Shown piece by piece: positions 22,742 to 31,277 of a DNA stretch of 45,699 bases. The stretch covers positions 1 through 45,699 of the forward strand of contig JAAWNY010000020.1 of NCBI GenBank assembly GCA_022799175.1, in the 5' to 3' direction. The position numbers were made by a program, and so were the translations under genes. Position 1 is the first letter of the stretch. Every line of letters begins with the position of its first letter. The notes under the pieces were generated by a model. It was not told the DNA's origin. It saw only the letters and a program-made list of their open reading frames with translations, and made no database searches. The DNA is from Lachnospiraceae bacterium (lineage in GTDB: Bacteria; Bacillota; Clostridia; Lachnospirales; Lachnospiraceae).

Positions 22742-24460
22742 ATGAAGAAAAAAGTGCAAAAATTATCGGGGTGGCTATTGGGAACTGGAATATTGGCAGT
22801 GGCAGGACTAATGAACGGATGTGGAGCTTCTTCTGGAATGGCAACAGAGACGACAACGGATACCGTTTGTACATCAGGGAATGCGGATGCCGGAGGTTAT
22901 GAAACGGAGGCGGCTTATGAGGCTGGGGATATGGCTGCTAGTGAGACAATGGCAGCCGGAGATATGGAGAATGAGTGGAACGTTGCTGGGGCCCCAGGAA
23001 ATGATGCAGGCAAATCATCAGCTGCTATGGCAGACAAATACCGACAGGCTTATGAGCCGGAGAATTTTAATACGGAAGAATATAGTTACATTTCAGAAAA
23101 TGGATATAAAAGTGTGATGGAGGATCCATTGTCAACATTTTCGGTGGATGTAGATACGGCTTCCTATGGGAATATCCGGCGGATGATTCGTGCCGGCGGC
23201 AGCATTCCCGCGGATGCTGTGCGGATTGAGGAATTGATTAATTATTTTGACTATGATTATCCACAGCCCAAGGATGGGGAGCCGTTTGCGGTGACTACGG
23301 AATATGGGGATTGTCCTTGGAATGAGGAACACCGTCTGCTGATGATTGGCTTGCAGGCAAAAGACATCGATTTTGAGGATCGTCCAGCATCGAATTTTGT
23401 GTTTTTGCTGGATGTGTCGGGATCGATGTATGCGGATGATAAGTTGCCGCTGGTGCAAAAAGCCTTTGCCATGCTGGCAGAGAACCTGACAGCTAACGAT
23501 CGGGTATCTATTGTTACTTATGCCGGTTATGAGTCGGTAGTATTGGACGGTGTGTCTGGCAGTGAAAAGGCAAAGATTGTCGCTGCCTTAGAGGATTTGG
23601 AGGCAGGAGGTTCGACGGCTGGGGAAGCTGGGATTCAGAAAGCGTATGCGCTTGCGGAGAAGAACTTTATTCCGGGAGGCAACAATCGAGTGATTCTGGC
23701 TACGGATGGAGATTTGAATGTAGGGATCAGCAGTGAGAGCGGGTTGACCCGTCTGATTAAGGAAAAGAAGAAAAGTGGCGTCCATCTATCGGTACTGGGA
23801 GTTGGTACCGGCAATATCAAAGATAATAAAATGGAAGCGATGGCGGACAACGGTGACGGTAATTATAATTATTTGGACAGTCTTTATGAGGCCAAGAAAG
23901 TTCTGGTGGATGAGATGGGTGGCACACTAATTACCGTGGCGAAGGATGTCAAGATTCAGGTGGAATTCAACCCGCAGTATGTGTCTAGTTATCGTCTGGT
24001 CGGATATGAAAACCGTTTGCTGAGAAATGAAGACTTTCATAATGATAAAGTAGATGCTGGAGAGATCGGGGCTGGGCATACCGTTACCGCGCTGTATGAG
24101 ATCATTCCGGGAAAAGGGGGAGGCCAGACACTCAAGTATCAACAGGCAGGGGAACCGGTGGGAAGCACGGAGCTTTTGACGGTGAGCCTGCGTTACAAAG
24201 CGCCGAATGGCGATACGAGCAAATTGATGGAGCATCCGGTGGAGGCAGATAGCTATCACCAGGAAATGTCAGATAATCTGCAGTTTGCCTCGGCGGTGGC
24301 GGAGTTTGGCATGGTGCTTCGGGATAGTGAGAATAAGGGGAAAGCCAGTCTTGAGCATGTGATGGAATTGGCAGAACCCTGCGTTAAGGCAGATTCGGAC
24401 GGCTACCGCAAAGAGTTTTTGCAGCTAGTGCAGCAGGCGGAGGAGCTGGGAATTCGTTGA
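22742..24460 (+). CDS. VWA-domain lipoprotein (YfbK-like, DUF3520-type C terminus)
   Basis: The 572-residue protein has a lipoprotein signal (LLGTGILAVAGLMNGC, Cys27) and a low-complexity Ala/Glu/Met linker to about residue 100. A VWA-associated N-terminal domain (ENGYKSVMEDPLSTFSVDVDTASY, then PADAVRIEELINYFDY) follows. The von Willebrand factor A domain has an intact MIDAS DVSGS at 224-228. The C-terminal region contains VKIQVEFNPQYVSSYRLVGYENR and HTVTALYEIIP. It sits on the outer face of the membrane and may bind a protein or metal-bridged ligand. It follows the anti-sigma gene by 64 bp and has GGGAGGAG before the ATG, so it is probably part of the same stress-response operon. A terminator follows. 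Confidence 0.88.
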   Translation: MKKKVQKLSGWLLGTGILAVAGLMNGCGASSGMATETTTDTVCTSGNADAGGYETEAAYEAGDMAASETMAAGDMENEWNVAGAPGNDAGKSSAAMADKYRQAYEPENFNTEEYSYISENGYKSVMEDPLSTFSVDVDTASYGNIRRMIRAGGSIPADAVRIEELINYFDYDYPQPKDGEPFAVTTEYGDCPWNEEHRLLMIGLQAKDIDFEDRPASNFVFLLDVSGSMYADDKLPLVQKAFAMLAENLTANDRVSIVTYAGYESVVLDGVSGSEKAKIVAALEDLEAGGSTAGEAGIQKAYALAEKNFIPGGNNRVILATDGDLNVGISSESGLTRLIKEKKKSGVHLSVLGVGTGNIKDNKMEAMADNGDGNYNYLDSLYEAKKVLVDEMGGTLITVAKDVKIQVEFNPQYVSSYRLVGYENRLLRNEDFHNDKVDAGEIGAGHTVTALYEIIPGKGGGQTLKYQQAGEPVGSTELLTVSLRYKAPNGDTSKLMEHPVEADSYHQEMSDNLQFASAVAEFGMVLRDSENKGKASLEHVMELAEPCVKADSDGYRKEFLQLVQQAEELGIR

Positions 24461-24579
24461 GAGCTTGGGAAAAGGGAAAAGTAAAAAAATATCGCAGAAA
24501 TACGATAGTACAGTGTTCTGATTGTGGATTATTCAAGGATAATGGTGTTGGCGTTTGCCGCTAGATGGGAGTATATTGT

Positions 24580-24618
24580 GGGTGACAGGAAGTGTTTCTG
24601 TCACCCATTTTATTTATA
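24580..24618 (+). terminator. Rho-independent terminator after the VWA lipoprotein gene
   Basis: GGGTGACAG (24580-24588) pairs with CTGTCACCC (24598-24606) over a 9-nt loop, followed by ATTTTATTTAT. It closes the sigma/anti-sigma/VWA operon. Confidence 0.85.
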
Positions 24619-24662
24619 GTGGACATATGATAAAATATTAGATTCAGGTTAAGAAAAGGGAG

Positions 24663-24732
24663 GTAACGAAGGCGTTACAAGATACACAACCGAACACTCG
24701 GGGACGAATGATTCGTTTGTGCTTTTTGTGTA
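24663..24732 (+). promoter_or_regulatory. Structured leader upstream of the YitT-family gene
   Basis: GTAACG (24663-24668) pairs with CGTTAC (24673-24678) over AAGG. TACACAA (24683-24689) pairs with TTGTGTA (24726-24732) and encloses ACGAA/TTCGT (24704-24708 and 24712-24716). Nothing matched a riboswitch class that could be named. The structures end about 20 bp before the start codon, whose own ribosome site is weak, so translational control is possible. Confidence 0.4.
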
Positions 24733-24753
24733 CTCTTCGCAGAAGAAAAAGCA

Positions 24754-25623
24754 ATGGCTACCAGGGAAATTCAGAACCCAATTTTGAGAAAGCTGGCGGA
24801 ATACGGGGTGATTACCATGAGTATTTGGATCATGGTGATCGGAATCTATTTTTTTAAGTTTCCGAATAATTTTGCATTTGGTGGTGTGACTGGTTTTTCG
24901 ACAGTAATTGCAAAAATCACCAGATTTTCGGCAGGCGATTTTACATTTTTTGTCAATACCGCATTGCTGGTATTAGGATTTCTGTTTTTGGGAACCGATG
25001 TAGGAGTGAAAACAGTTTATGCCAGTATGTTGATGTCATTTAGTCTCTCGGCTTTAGAGCGTTTGTGTCCGCTTCGTGGACCATTGACCCAGGAACCGTT
25101 GCTGGAACTAATTTTTGCTATTTTCTGTCCGGGATTTGGTTCGGCAGTGCTGTTTAATATCGGCGCTTCTAGCGGAGGTACGGACATTGTTGCCATGATT
25201 CTCAAAAAGCATACTAGTATGAACATCGGAACTGCCCTTTTGGTAGTGGATGTGACTTCAGTAGTGATGGCGTTTTTCGTGTTCGGTCCAACAACAGGGT
25301 TGTTTTCCATTTTAGGATTGATGGCGAAATCGCTGGTTATTGACGATGTGATCGAAAATATGAATTTGTGTAAATGCTTCAATATCATTTGTGATAATCC
25401 GCAGCCGATTTGTGATTTTATTATCAATGAGTTGCATCGCAGTGCGACGACATACCGGGCTGAAGGGGCATTTACACATCATGATAAGACCGTTATCATG
25501 ACTACCATGAAACGGGTGCAGGCAGTAAAATTGCGCAATTATATCCGCAAGGTGGAGCCGTCGGCTTTTATTCTGATTTCGAATTCCAGTGAGATTATAG
25601 GAAAGGGATTTTTGAACAACTAA
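24754..25623 (+). CDS. YitT-family membrane protein (DUF161 plus DUF2179)
   Basis: The 289-residue protein has about five membrane segments in the first 200 residues (ITMSIWIMVIGIYFFKFPNNFAFGGVTGFSTVIAKI, then FGSAVLFNIGASSGGTDIVAMILKKHTSMNIGTALL), the YitT core. A cytoplasmic DUF2179 domain follows (FINELHRSATTYRAEGAFTHHDKTVIMTTMKRVQAVKLRNYIRKVEPSAFILISNSSEIIGKGF). The family is widespread in Firmicutes, and its transport or sensing role is not established. The start at 24754 has no strong ribosome site and is preceded by a structured leader. Confidence 0.88.
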   Translation: MATREIQNPILRKLAEYGVITMSIWIMVIGIYFFKFPNNFAFGGVTGFSTVIAKITRFSAGDFTFFVNTALLVLGFLFLGTDVGVKTVYASMLMSFSLSALERLCPLRGPLTQEPLLELIFAIFCPGFGSAVLFNIGASSGGTDIVAMILKKHTSMNIGTALLVVDVTSVVMAFFVFGPTTGLFSILGLMAKSLVIDDVIENMNLCKCFNIICDNPQPICDFIINELHRSATTYRAEGAFTHHDKTVIMTTMKRVQAVKLRNYIRKVEPSAFILISNSSEIIGKGFLNN

Positions 25624-25702
25624 GAAGAAACACGTCTGAGTTCTCCAGCATATAATAAAGCAGCACAAGTGGTATGATTCTGCTTGGCAAGGAGGATTGG
25701 AT

Positions 25703-26551
25703 ATGCGGTGGAAAAGAAAAAAATTGGCTGTGGCCGGGCAGTCTGCAGAAGCCGAAGGACAGTGGCTGACGGAGAGCCCGGCACAGCGGGAATATCAGGA
25801 GAAGGAGCGGCTTTACCGGAGAAATGTGACGGTTTGTCGGGCAATGCTGCTAGTGCTCTTGTTGGCCATATGGGAACTCTGTGCAAAGCTGGGGATCGTG
25901 GATGACTTTATTTTCAGCTCTCCTTCCCGAGTGTTTTTTTGTTTTTGGGGGATGGTGCAGGATGGGAGTATTTTGGGACATATTGGTATCACTTTGTTTG
26001 AGACGTTGGTAAGTTTTGGACTGGTTGTGGCGCTGGGTCTTTTGGTGGCAGTGGCGCTTTGGTCCAGCCGCAGTATTTCAGCTGTGTTGGAGCCTTACTT
26101 GGTGATGCTGAACAGTTTGCCGAAATCCGCTCTGGCGCCAATGTTGATTGTCTGGCTGGGCAATCATGTGCACACGATTGTGGTGGCAGCAGTTTCGGTG
26201 GCAGTATTCGGCTCTATTTTGACTCTGCACAATGGTTTTTTGTCCATGGATGAAGATAAGATCAAACTGATTCGCTCTCTGGGGGGAACTAGGCGGGATG
26301 TCCTGACAAAAGTGCTGCTTCCTGGCTCCGTACCCTTGATTATCAGTAATATGAAAGTCAATATTGGTTTATGTTTAGTAGGGGTAATTATTGGGGAATT
26401 TTTGGCAGCCCAGCGGGGATTGGGGTATCTGATTATTTATGGGAGCCAGGTATTTAAGCTGGATTTGGTAATGATGAGCATTGTACTTCTTTGTATTTTG
26501 TCAGCTCTGTTATATCAGGGAATTGCGTGGCTGGAGAAAAAGGTTTCATAA
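25703..26551 (+). CDS. ABC permease of the nitrate/sulfonate/taurine (SsuC/TauC/ThiX) type
   Basis: The ATG at 25703, 7 bp after GGAGG, gives 282 residues; the TTG at 25697 lies too close to the ribosome site. About six membrane segments follow a roughly 45-residue cytoplasmic head. The EAA loop reads DEDKIKLIRSLGGTRRDVLTKVLLPGSVP, and NSLPKSALAPMLIVWLG is the characteristic SsuC-type motif. The gene has neither an ATPase nor a binding-protein gene next to it. A matching SsuB/TauB-type ATPase lies 8.3 kb away at 34854-35624 on the other strand, which may be its partner. Substrate unknown; thiamine precursors, sulfonates or riboflavin-like compounds are among the family options. Confidence 0.88.
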   Translation: MRWKRKKLAVAGQSAEAEGQWLTESPAQREYQEKERLYRRNVTVCRAMLLVLLLAIWELCAKLGIVDDFIFSSPSRVFFCFWGMVQDGSILGHIGITLFETLVSFGLVVALGLLVAVALWSSRSISAVLEPYLVMLNSLPKSALAPMLIVWLGNHVHTIVVAAVSVAVFGSILTLHNGFLSMDEDKIKLIRSLGGTRRDVLTKVLLPGSVPLIISNMKVNIGLCLVGVIIGEFLAAQRGLGYLIIYGSQVFKLDLVMMSIVLLCILSALLYQGIAWLEKKVS

Positions 26552-26594
26552 AGAAGAATAATAGCACAGACAGCAAACCAGTCTACAATAAAAG

Positions 26595-26635
26595 CGAGGC
26601 AGATTCGGTATTTTGAGATTTCTGCCTCGTTTTTT
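26595..26635. terminator. Rho-independent terminator after the ABC permease gene
   Basis: CGAGGCAGA (26595-26603) pairs with TCTGCCTCG (26621-26629), followed by TTTTTT. It separates the permease gene from the convergent oxidoreductase gene. The minus-strand side has only a few T residues, so termination is mainly rightward. Confidence 0.85.
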
Positions 26636-26684
26636 GCGATATGACTTTTGAAATTTTTTAATCTAAAGAAGCGAATTCCGGTAA

Positions 26685-27905
26685 TTATACCCATTCATAC
26701 TTTCCGCGTTCTCCGACATGATAGAAATCAGCATAATTGATGGAAAAAATATCTTTTTTGATATTACGGATATCGATCTGATTCTTGATCAGGTATTGCC
26801 AGATGCCAGCGCCGGCGATATTGCCTTGCAGGAGAACACCTTGAACCTTTCCGTTCTTTAAAAGAATCCGCTGATAGATTTTGCGGTCTTCACGGATGTG
26901 GACCTCGTCGCTTTCTTCGGCGAGAATTCTTCCGACACAAAGGGTCACCAGACCAAAGAAATTTATGGTATTTTTGATAGCGTAGGTATCAGTGTATTCT
27001 GCCGTCACGCCGCACATGTTTTTGCCCGCAATACGTCCCTGGTCCGCAGCGTTGGGCCAAATTCCGGAGAGCCCGGTGATGTCACCAGCAGCAAAGATGT
27101 CGGAAACAGAAGTTCTCATAAAGGAATCTACCGTGACGCCACGCCCGCAGGCGATACCGCTGCCCTCTAAACAGGCAAGTGCCGGACGGACGCCGGCGGC
27201 GACAATGATGAGGTCACAGGGCAATTCTTCGCCGTTGTCTAAAATAATCTTGTGAATCTTGCCATCTGTTTCACATACGGCTTCGGAGGCTTTTCTTCCC
27301 AAGACAAAGCGGACACCAGCTTTTTCGAAAGCAGTCTGATAAGCGCCGGCGGCGTGGGCGTCGAGCTGTACTGGCAGAATACGATCCGCCATCTCGACAA
27401 CCGTCAGTTTTTTCCCTCGTTCGAGCAGACCGTAAGCGGCATCTAAGCCGACTAATCCGGAGCCGATCACTAGCACACGTTCAGCGGTTTCAGCTTCTCG
27501 CACGATCGCCTGTGCATCGGAAAGGTTGCGAAGTCCGTAGACATTGGAGGCTTTTCGCAGTTCGCCTACAGGAGGGATGAAGCTGTCAGCCCCGCCGGCA
27601 AGAAGCAGCCGGTCATAGGAGACGGTCTCACCGGTTTCCAATAAGAGATTTTTATCTTCGGGACAGAGCTTCTGCACTCGGATGCCCTTTTGCCATGCAA
27701 TCTGGTATTTTTGAAAAAAGTCTTTTTCCGTGAAATCCAGACCCTTTTCATCGCGTTCTCCGGCAATGAACTTATGGAGCATGCAGCGGGAGTGGACATG
27801 GATATCTGTGGAAATCATCCGGATTTCTCCGGCGCCATCTTGTTGGCGAATGGTCTTGGCAGCTTCAACTCCGGCGATACCAGCACCAATAATTACATAT
27901 TTCAT
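26685..27905 (-). CDS. FAD/NAD(P)-dependent oxidoreductase of the CooS-CooF-associated type
   Basis: The 406-residue flavoprotein has two dinucleotide-binding sites: YVIIGAGIAGVEAAKTIR at the N terminus for FAD and RVLVIGSGLVGLDAAYGLLERGKKLTVVEMADRILP for NAD(P)H. The FAD-closing motif SVSDIFAAGDITG is also present. It belongs to the rubredoxin-reductase/nitrite-reductase-like pyridine nucleotide-disulfide superfamily. It ends the leftward cooS-cooF array, starting 4 bp after the cooF stop with GAGGAGGTG upstream. In comparable clusters this enzyme passes electrons between the CooF ferredoxin and NAD(P). That role is inferred from context. Confidence 0.88.
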   Translation of the reverse strand: MKYVIIGAGIAGVEAAKTIRQQDGAGEIRMISTDIHVHSRCMLHKFIAGERDEKGLDFTEKDFFQKYQIAWQKGIRVQKLCPEDKNLLLETGETVSYDRLLLAGGADSFIPPVGELRKASNVYGLRNLSDAQAIVREAETAERVLVIGSGLVGLDAAYGLLERGKKLTVVEMADRILPVQLDAHAAGAYQTAFEKAGVRFVLGRKASEAVCETDGKIHKIILDNGEELPCDLIIVAAGVRPALACLEGSGIACGRGVTVDSFMRTSVSDIFAAGDITGLSGIWPNAADQGRIAGKNMCGVTAEYTDTYAIKNTINFFGLVTLCVGRILAEESDEVHIREDRKIYQRILLKNGKVQGVLLQGNIAGAGIWQYLIKNQIDIRNIKKDIFSINYADFYHVGERGKYEWV

Positions 27906-27909
27906 CCCT

Positions 27910-28356
27910 TTACACCTCCTCTACATGGATTGCCTTTTTGGGGCAGGATTTGACACAGGATGGTTCTCCGCCCGCGTTGACACAGAAATCGCATTTGATG
28001 ATTTTACTCTGAGTCAAGGTGTCTGGCTTTAAGACGCCAAAGGGGCAGTTCATGACACACATAAAACAGGAGCCACACCGGGTTTCATCATAGAACACAT
28101 GACCACTCTCCGGATCTTTGTACAGAGCGCCGCTCATGCAGGATTTGACACATTCCGGTTCGTCGCAGTGGCGGCAGAACAGAGGCTTGTAATGTCCTGC
28201 TGCGTCTTTGAGAATAAAGTTCCGGGATTCATTGGTCGGGTCGGTTAAATCCAGATCATAGATCGTGCCGGGTTTTTCCCGATGTGCCTGCATACAAGCG
28301 GCAGAACAGTTTTTACAGCCATCACATTTCTCGTATTCTACCAGGATGCGTTTCAT
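27910..28356 (-). CDS. cooF: CooF-like 4Fe-4S electron-transfer protein
   Basis: The ATG at 28356 gives 148 residues, with AAAGGGGGTG at the right distance; GTG 9 bp farther up overlaps that site. Four ferredoxin-type cysteine clusters are visible: CDGCKNCSAAC, CRHCDEPECVKSC, CGSCFMCVMNC and CDFCVNAGGEPSCVKSC. This is enough for about four 4Fe-4S clusters, as in CooF and other HycB/DmsB-type subunits. It lies 16 bp after the CooS gene and 4 bp before the flavoprotein gene. It should shuttle electrons between the CooS-like protein and the oxidoreductase in the cytoplasm. Confidence 0.92.
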   Translation of the reverse strand: MKRILVEYEKCDGCKNCSAACMQAHREKPGTIYDLDLTDPTNESRNFILKDAAGHYKPLFCRHCDEPECVKSCMSGALYKDPESGHVFYDETRCGSCFMCVMNCPFGVLKPDTLTQSKIIKCDFCVNAGGEPSCVKSCPKKAIHVEEV

Positions 28357-28372
28357 ATTTGCCACCCCCTTT

Positions 28373-30256
28373 CTATATCTTCAGTCCCTGACGCTTTTCC
28401 TGTATAATGCCTTCCAGGATATCGGCAGATTCCCGGGCATCGCCATTGATAATCACTTGTCCGCCGGTCAGTGACTTCATGTCTTCGGTGAGCACTTTGA
28501 CAGCAACCTTGCTGCCGGTCACAAAAGGCGGCAGTCCTAAATGCAGAGGCAATCCCAAAGCGAGGCCATAGCAGCCGTCTGCCAGTGCCTGCTCCTCTAG
28601 CCATTGTGCGGCAGAAAGCACCAAAGGTAATTGGGGCAGATCTACATGCAAAGCCTCGGCTAACTCGGTAGCCACGATCTCTAGGCGGCCAATTGCCAGG
28701 CAGGGGCCGAAATTGAGCACTGGCGGAATCCCTAACTTTTCGCAGACAGCACGCAGCTTTGGTCCGGCAAACTGTGCGGCTTCTGGTGTCATCAATCCAC
28801 AGTTTTCGATGCCGCCTGAAGAACAACCAGCAGTCAGAACAAGGATATCTCTGGCAATCAGTTCACGAACAAGGTCAACAGTCAGTACATCATGGCCGCC
28901 GGCAGTCAGGTTGGAGCAGCCGACAACTCCGGCCACGCCCTTGATATCGCCAGATACAAGCAAATCGATCAAAGGCTGCCAGTTTCCGCCAAGGAATTGT
29001 TTTAAAGAAATCTCGCTGACGCCGGTCAGGGTATTTTCGTTGCCATGTTCAGGCAGCAGATTCAACGTGACCTGGGAACGGCGGGTCTGATAAGCAGCAA
29101 CGATCTCATCAATGATTGCATCGGTCACTGCCGGGCGATTCTCAAAGTCGAATTCCTTTAATTCGGCGTTGGCTTTTTTGGCGACATTGTCGATGCAGAT
29201 TTGTTTGATCTGCAGTTGGTCACAGATTGGCTCGATGCCGGGAAGGGTACAGTTAAACTCTGAGATCACCGCATCAATACCTCCAGTAGCAAGAATTGCT
29301 TCACTGGTATAGTTATTGCCGGCATGTCCGTCAAAAATCTCAGTATAATGAGCGCCGCGCAGTTGTAGATCCTGTCCGACACAGGTACAGCCTACCAGCT
29401 TAAAGCCCTTAGCACCAGATTTTTTTGCTTTTTCTATGATCTCTTCATCGGTTAGGCGATCCTGCAAAAAGGTGAACATCGAATGTTGGTGGCCAGTGAT
29501 CATGATATTGATATAATCGGGATCAATGACCCGTAAGCCGACTGGAGCAAGACGGATCTGGGGTTCTCCCAACACAATGTCGTTGAGAAGATTGGTCAGT
29601 ACTAGGCCATGAATGCCAGTCGAAATCCCTAGCTTCAGACAGTCAAGAAGCATATTGACTGGATCAGAGTTGAGATTGGTGGAGCATTTGACGACTCCAT
29701 GGAATACTTCAGATTTAGCACCGCCTGGCAGGATGCCCAGTTCTTTCCATCTCTCATAGCGGGGGGCATAAGACAGTTTTTCAGTCAGCGCCATCTTCTC
29801 GTATTCTGGCAGGTATAAATCCCGCAAGACAGCGTCGGCTACGGCCTCTGCACGCGCATGGATATCCTCTATTTCAATGCCAAAGAGGTTGGCCAAGCGG
29901 TTTAAAGTGTTAAGTCCCTTGATTTCACCTTTCGTTCTAGCGACATTTTTTACATTGAGCGCCGTATTTTCGACGACATGAATGTAACAGCCAGAGCCGG
30001 AAGCCACTGCCCGTAGCAGATTTCGAGTGACGATAGTGTCTGCATTGGCACCGCAGATTCCGCGAGGGGATTCCGGTGTAATCCGACAGGGACCATTTGC
30101 GCAAAGACGACAACAAACACCTTGAAGGCCGAAGGCACATTTCGTGCTCTGGCTTTCTACGCGATGGTGGGATGTCTCCATGGGGAGTGATGCGATATAT
30201 CCCTCCAACGGTTTGTCCGCACTTTTGCAGGTACTGCATCCATAGCATTGATTCAT
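28373..30256 (-). CDS. cooS: CooS-family Ni-Fe-S carbon monoxide dehydrogenase, possibly atypical
   Basis: The 627-residue protein matches anaerobic CO dehydrogenase in length and layout. N-terminal cysteines (C4, C7, C10, C40, C48, C49, C52, C57, C68, in KCAFGLQGVCCRLC, NGPCRI and GICGA) supply the B and D clusters. C-cluster ligands line up with those of Carboxydothermus CODH-II: His256 (GHQHSM), Cys292, Cys336, Cys447, Cys478 and Cys519. Two catalytic features differ. The position of the acid-base Lys563 is Gln556 (QWLEEQALADG), and the histidine series near residue 93 is reduced to one His (GCYIHVVENTALN). CO oxidation is therefore not assured. The start has AAAGGAGG upstream and lies only 21 bp from the RpiR-type gene on the same strand. 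Confidence 0.9.
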   Translation of the reverse strand: MNQCYGCSTCKSADKPLEGYIASLPMETSHHRVESQSTKCAFGLQGVCCRLCANGPCRITPESPRGICGANADTIVTRNLLRAVASGSGCYIHVVENTALNVKNVARTKGEIKGLNTLNRLANLFGIEIEDIHARAEAVADAVLRDLYLPEYEKMALTEKLSYAPRYERWKELGILPGGAKSEVFHGVVKCSTNLNSDPVNMLLDCLKLGISTGIHGLVLTNLLNDIVLGEPQIRLAPVGLRVIDPDYINIMITGHQHSMFTFLQDRLTDEEIIEKAKKSGAKGFKLVGCTCVGQDLQLRGAHYTEIFDGHAGNNYTSEAILATGGIDAVISEFNCTLPGIEPICDQLQIKQICIDNVAKKANAELKEFDFENRPAVTDAIIDEIVAAYQTRRSQVTLNLLPEHGNENTLTGVSEISLKQFLGGNWQPLIDLLVSGDIKGVAGVVGCSNLTAGGHDVLTVDLVRELIARDILVLTAGCSSGGIENCGLMTPEAAQFAGPKLRAVCEKLGIPPVLNFGPCLAIGRLEIVATELAEALHVDLPQLPLVLSAAQWLEEQALADGCYGLALGLPLHLGLPPFVTGSKVAVKVLTEDMKSLTGGQVIINGDARESADILEGIIQEKRQGLKI

Positions 30257-30277
30257 ACTGACTACCTCCTTTAAAAA

Positions 30278-31072
30278 TTATCTAACCAGGATCCTCTGCT
30301 TTTCTGGCAGGAGAGCATCCTCACTGCATCCATAGCGCTCTAGGTAGCGGAAAAAAATATATTCGCAAACCAAGCATAATTGCAATCGGGAGCGAATTTC
30401 GATATTGGATTTTACAAAATAGGTAGAATTCACATAAATGTTCTCGTCTGCCATATCACTTAAGGTATTGCTTCCCAAATTGGTGACGGACACGATGGTG
30501 GCGCCTCGACTTTTGGCCATGTTGGCAGCAGCAATCACTAAGCTGGTCTCCCCAGAGACCGATATGGCGACAACCAGATCTTCTGCAGTCATTTGTTTAG
30601 CGCTGATATTCATCAGGGAACTGTCATCATACCAGAATGCCGGCTTGCCGATCACCTGCAGTCGTTTCACAAATTCGGCAGCCACTGTTCGACTACTGCC
30701 GGCAGCATAGAATTCTACTCGGCGACAATGGTGAATTTTTTCCAAGAGCCAGTCAACCGTATCTTCTTGAATCAACTGAATGGTCTTATGTACATCTTTT
30801 AAAAAGTCTGTGGAATGATGCGTTTTTGTTTCCTCTTTTCCATTTTGAAAGAGTTCCACCTTCAGAGCCGCTTTGAATTCGGAAAAACCACTGAATCCTA
30901 ACTTCTTGCAAAACCGGATTACGGAAGCAGGTGACGTGTACAGTTCATCAGCCACCTCCTGCACTTTCATTCCGGAAATCCGCTTATTATTTTTGATGCA
31001 ATAAGATAGAATTTCATTGTCACCCTTGTTTAGCAGATGGGTATTTTCTGCAATCCGATTGTAAAAATCCAT
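30278..31072 (-). CDS. RpiR/MurR-family regulator (GlvR-like)
   Basis: The ATG at 31072, 8 bp after GGGAG, gives 264 residues; a longer frame to 31105 lacks a ribosome site and runs toward an operator. The N-terminal HTH contains MKVQEVADELYTSPASVIRFCKKLGFSGFSEFKAALK. The C-terminal SIS domain contains VEFYAAGSSRTVAAEFVKRLQVIG, AISVSGETSLVIAAANMAKSRGATIVSVTNLGSN and so binds a phosphosugar. It is divergent from the GH4/PTS genes, like glvR in Bacillus alpha-glucoside operons, so it probably senses a phosphorylated alpha-glucoside. Its 3' end is 21 bp before cooS on the same strand, an unusual neighbour. Confidence 0.9.
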   Translation of the reverse strand: MDFYNRIAENTHLLNKGDNEILSYCIKNNKRISGMKVQEVADELYTSPASVIRFCKKLGFSGFSEFKAALKVELFQNGKEETKTHHSTDFLKDVHKTIQLIQEDTVDWLLEKIHHCRRVEFYAAGSSRTVAAEFVKRLQVIGKPAFWYDDSSLMNISAKQMTAEDLVVAISVSGETSLVIAAANMAKSRGATIVSVTNLGSNTLSDMADENIYVNSTYFVKSNIEIRSRLQLCLVCEYIFFRYLERYGCSEDALLPEKQRILVR

Positions 31073-31109
31073 AACACGATCTCCCAAAACCAAAATATTA
31101 TTCATAAAA

Positions 31110-31206
31110 TGAAATTATTTCAACATCCGCACATCCTGCCAAAAGACTTTCAATCTATTCACAAAATCGTGTGCAACGTTTATGATGTTTATAGTTATTA
31201 TAACTA
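31110..31206. promoter_or_regulatory. Candidate RpiR operators in the divergent intergenic region
   Basis: TGAAATTATTTCA (31110-31122) is a perfect 13-bp palindrome of the TGAAAT-type seen for RpiR regulators, 38 bp before the rpiR start. TAGTTATTATAACTA (31192-31206) is a second perfect palindrome on the GH4 side and contains a TATAAC-like -10 sequence. Each may serve one of the two divergent promoters. No good -35 was found for either. Confidence 0.5.
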
Positions 31207-31277
31207 ATAAAAAAAGCGCGCGCAACAAAAAAATACGAAAAGTGACAAAAAGTATTGGATAGGAAAGGGGTATTATT

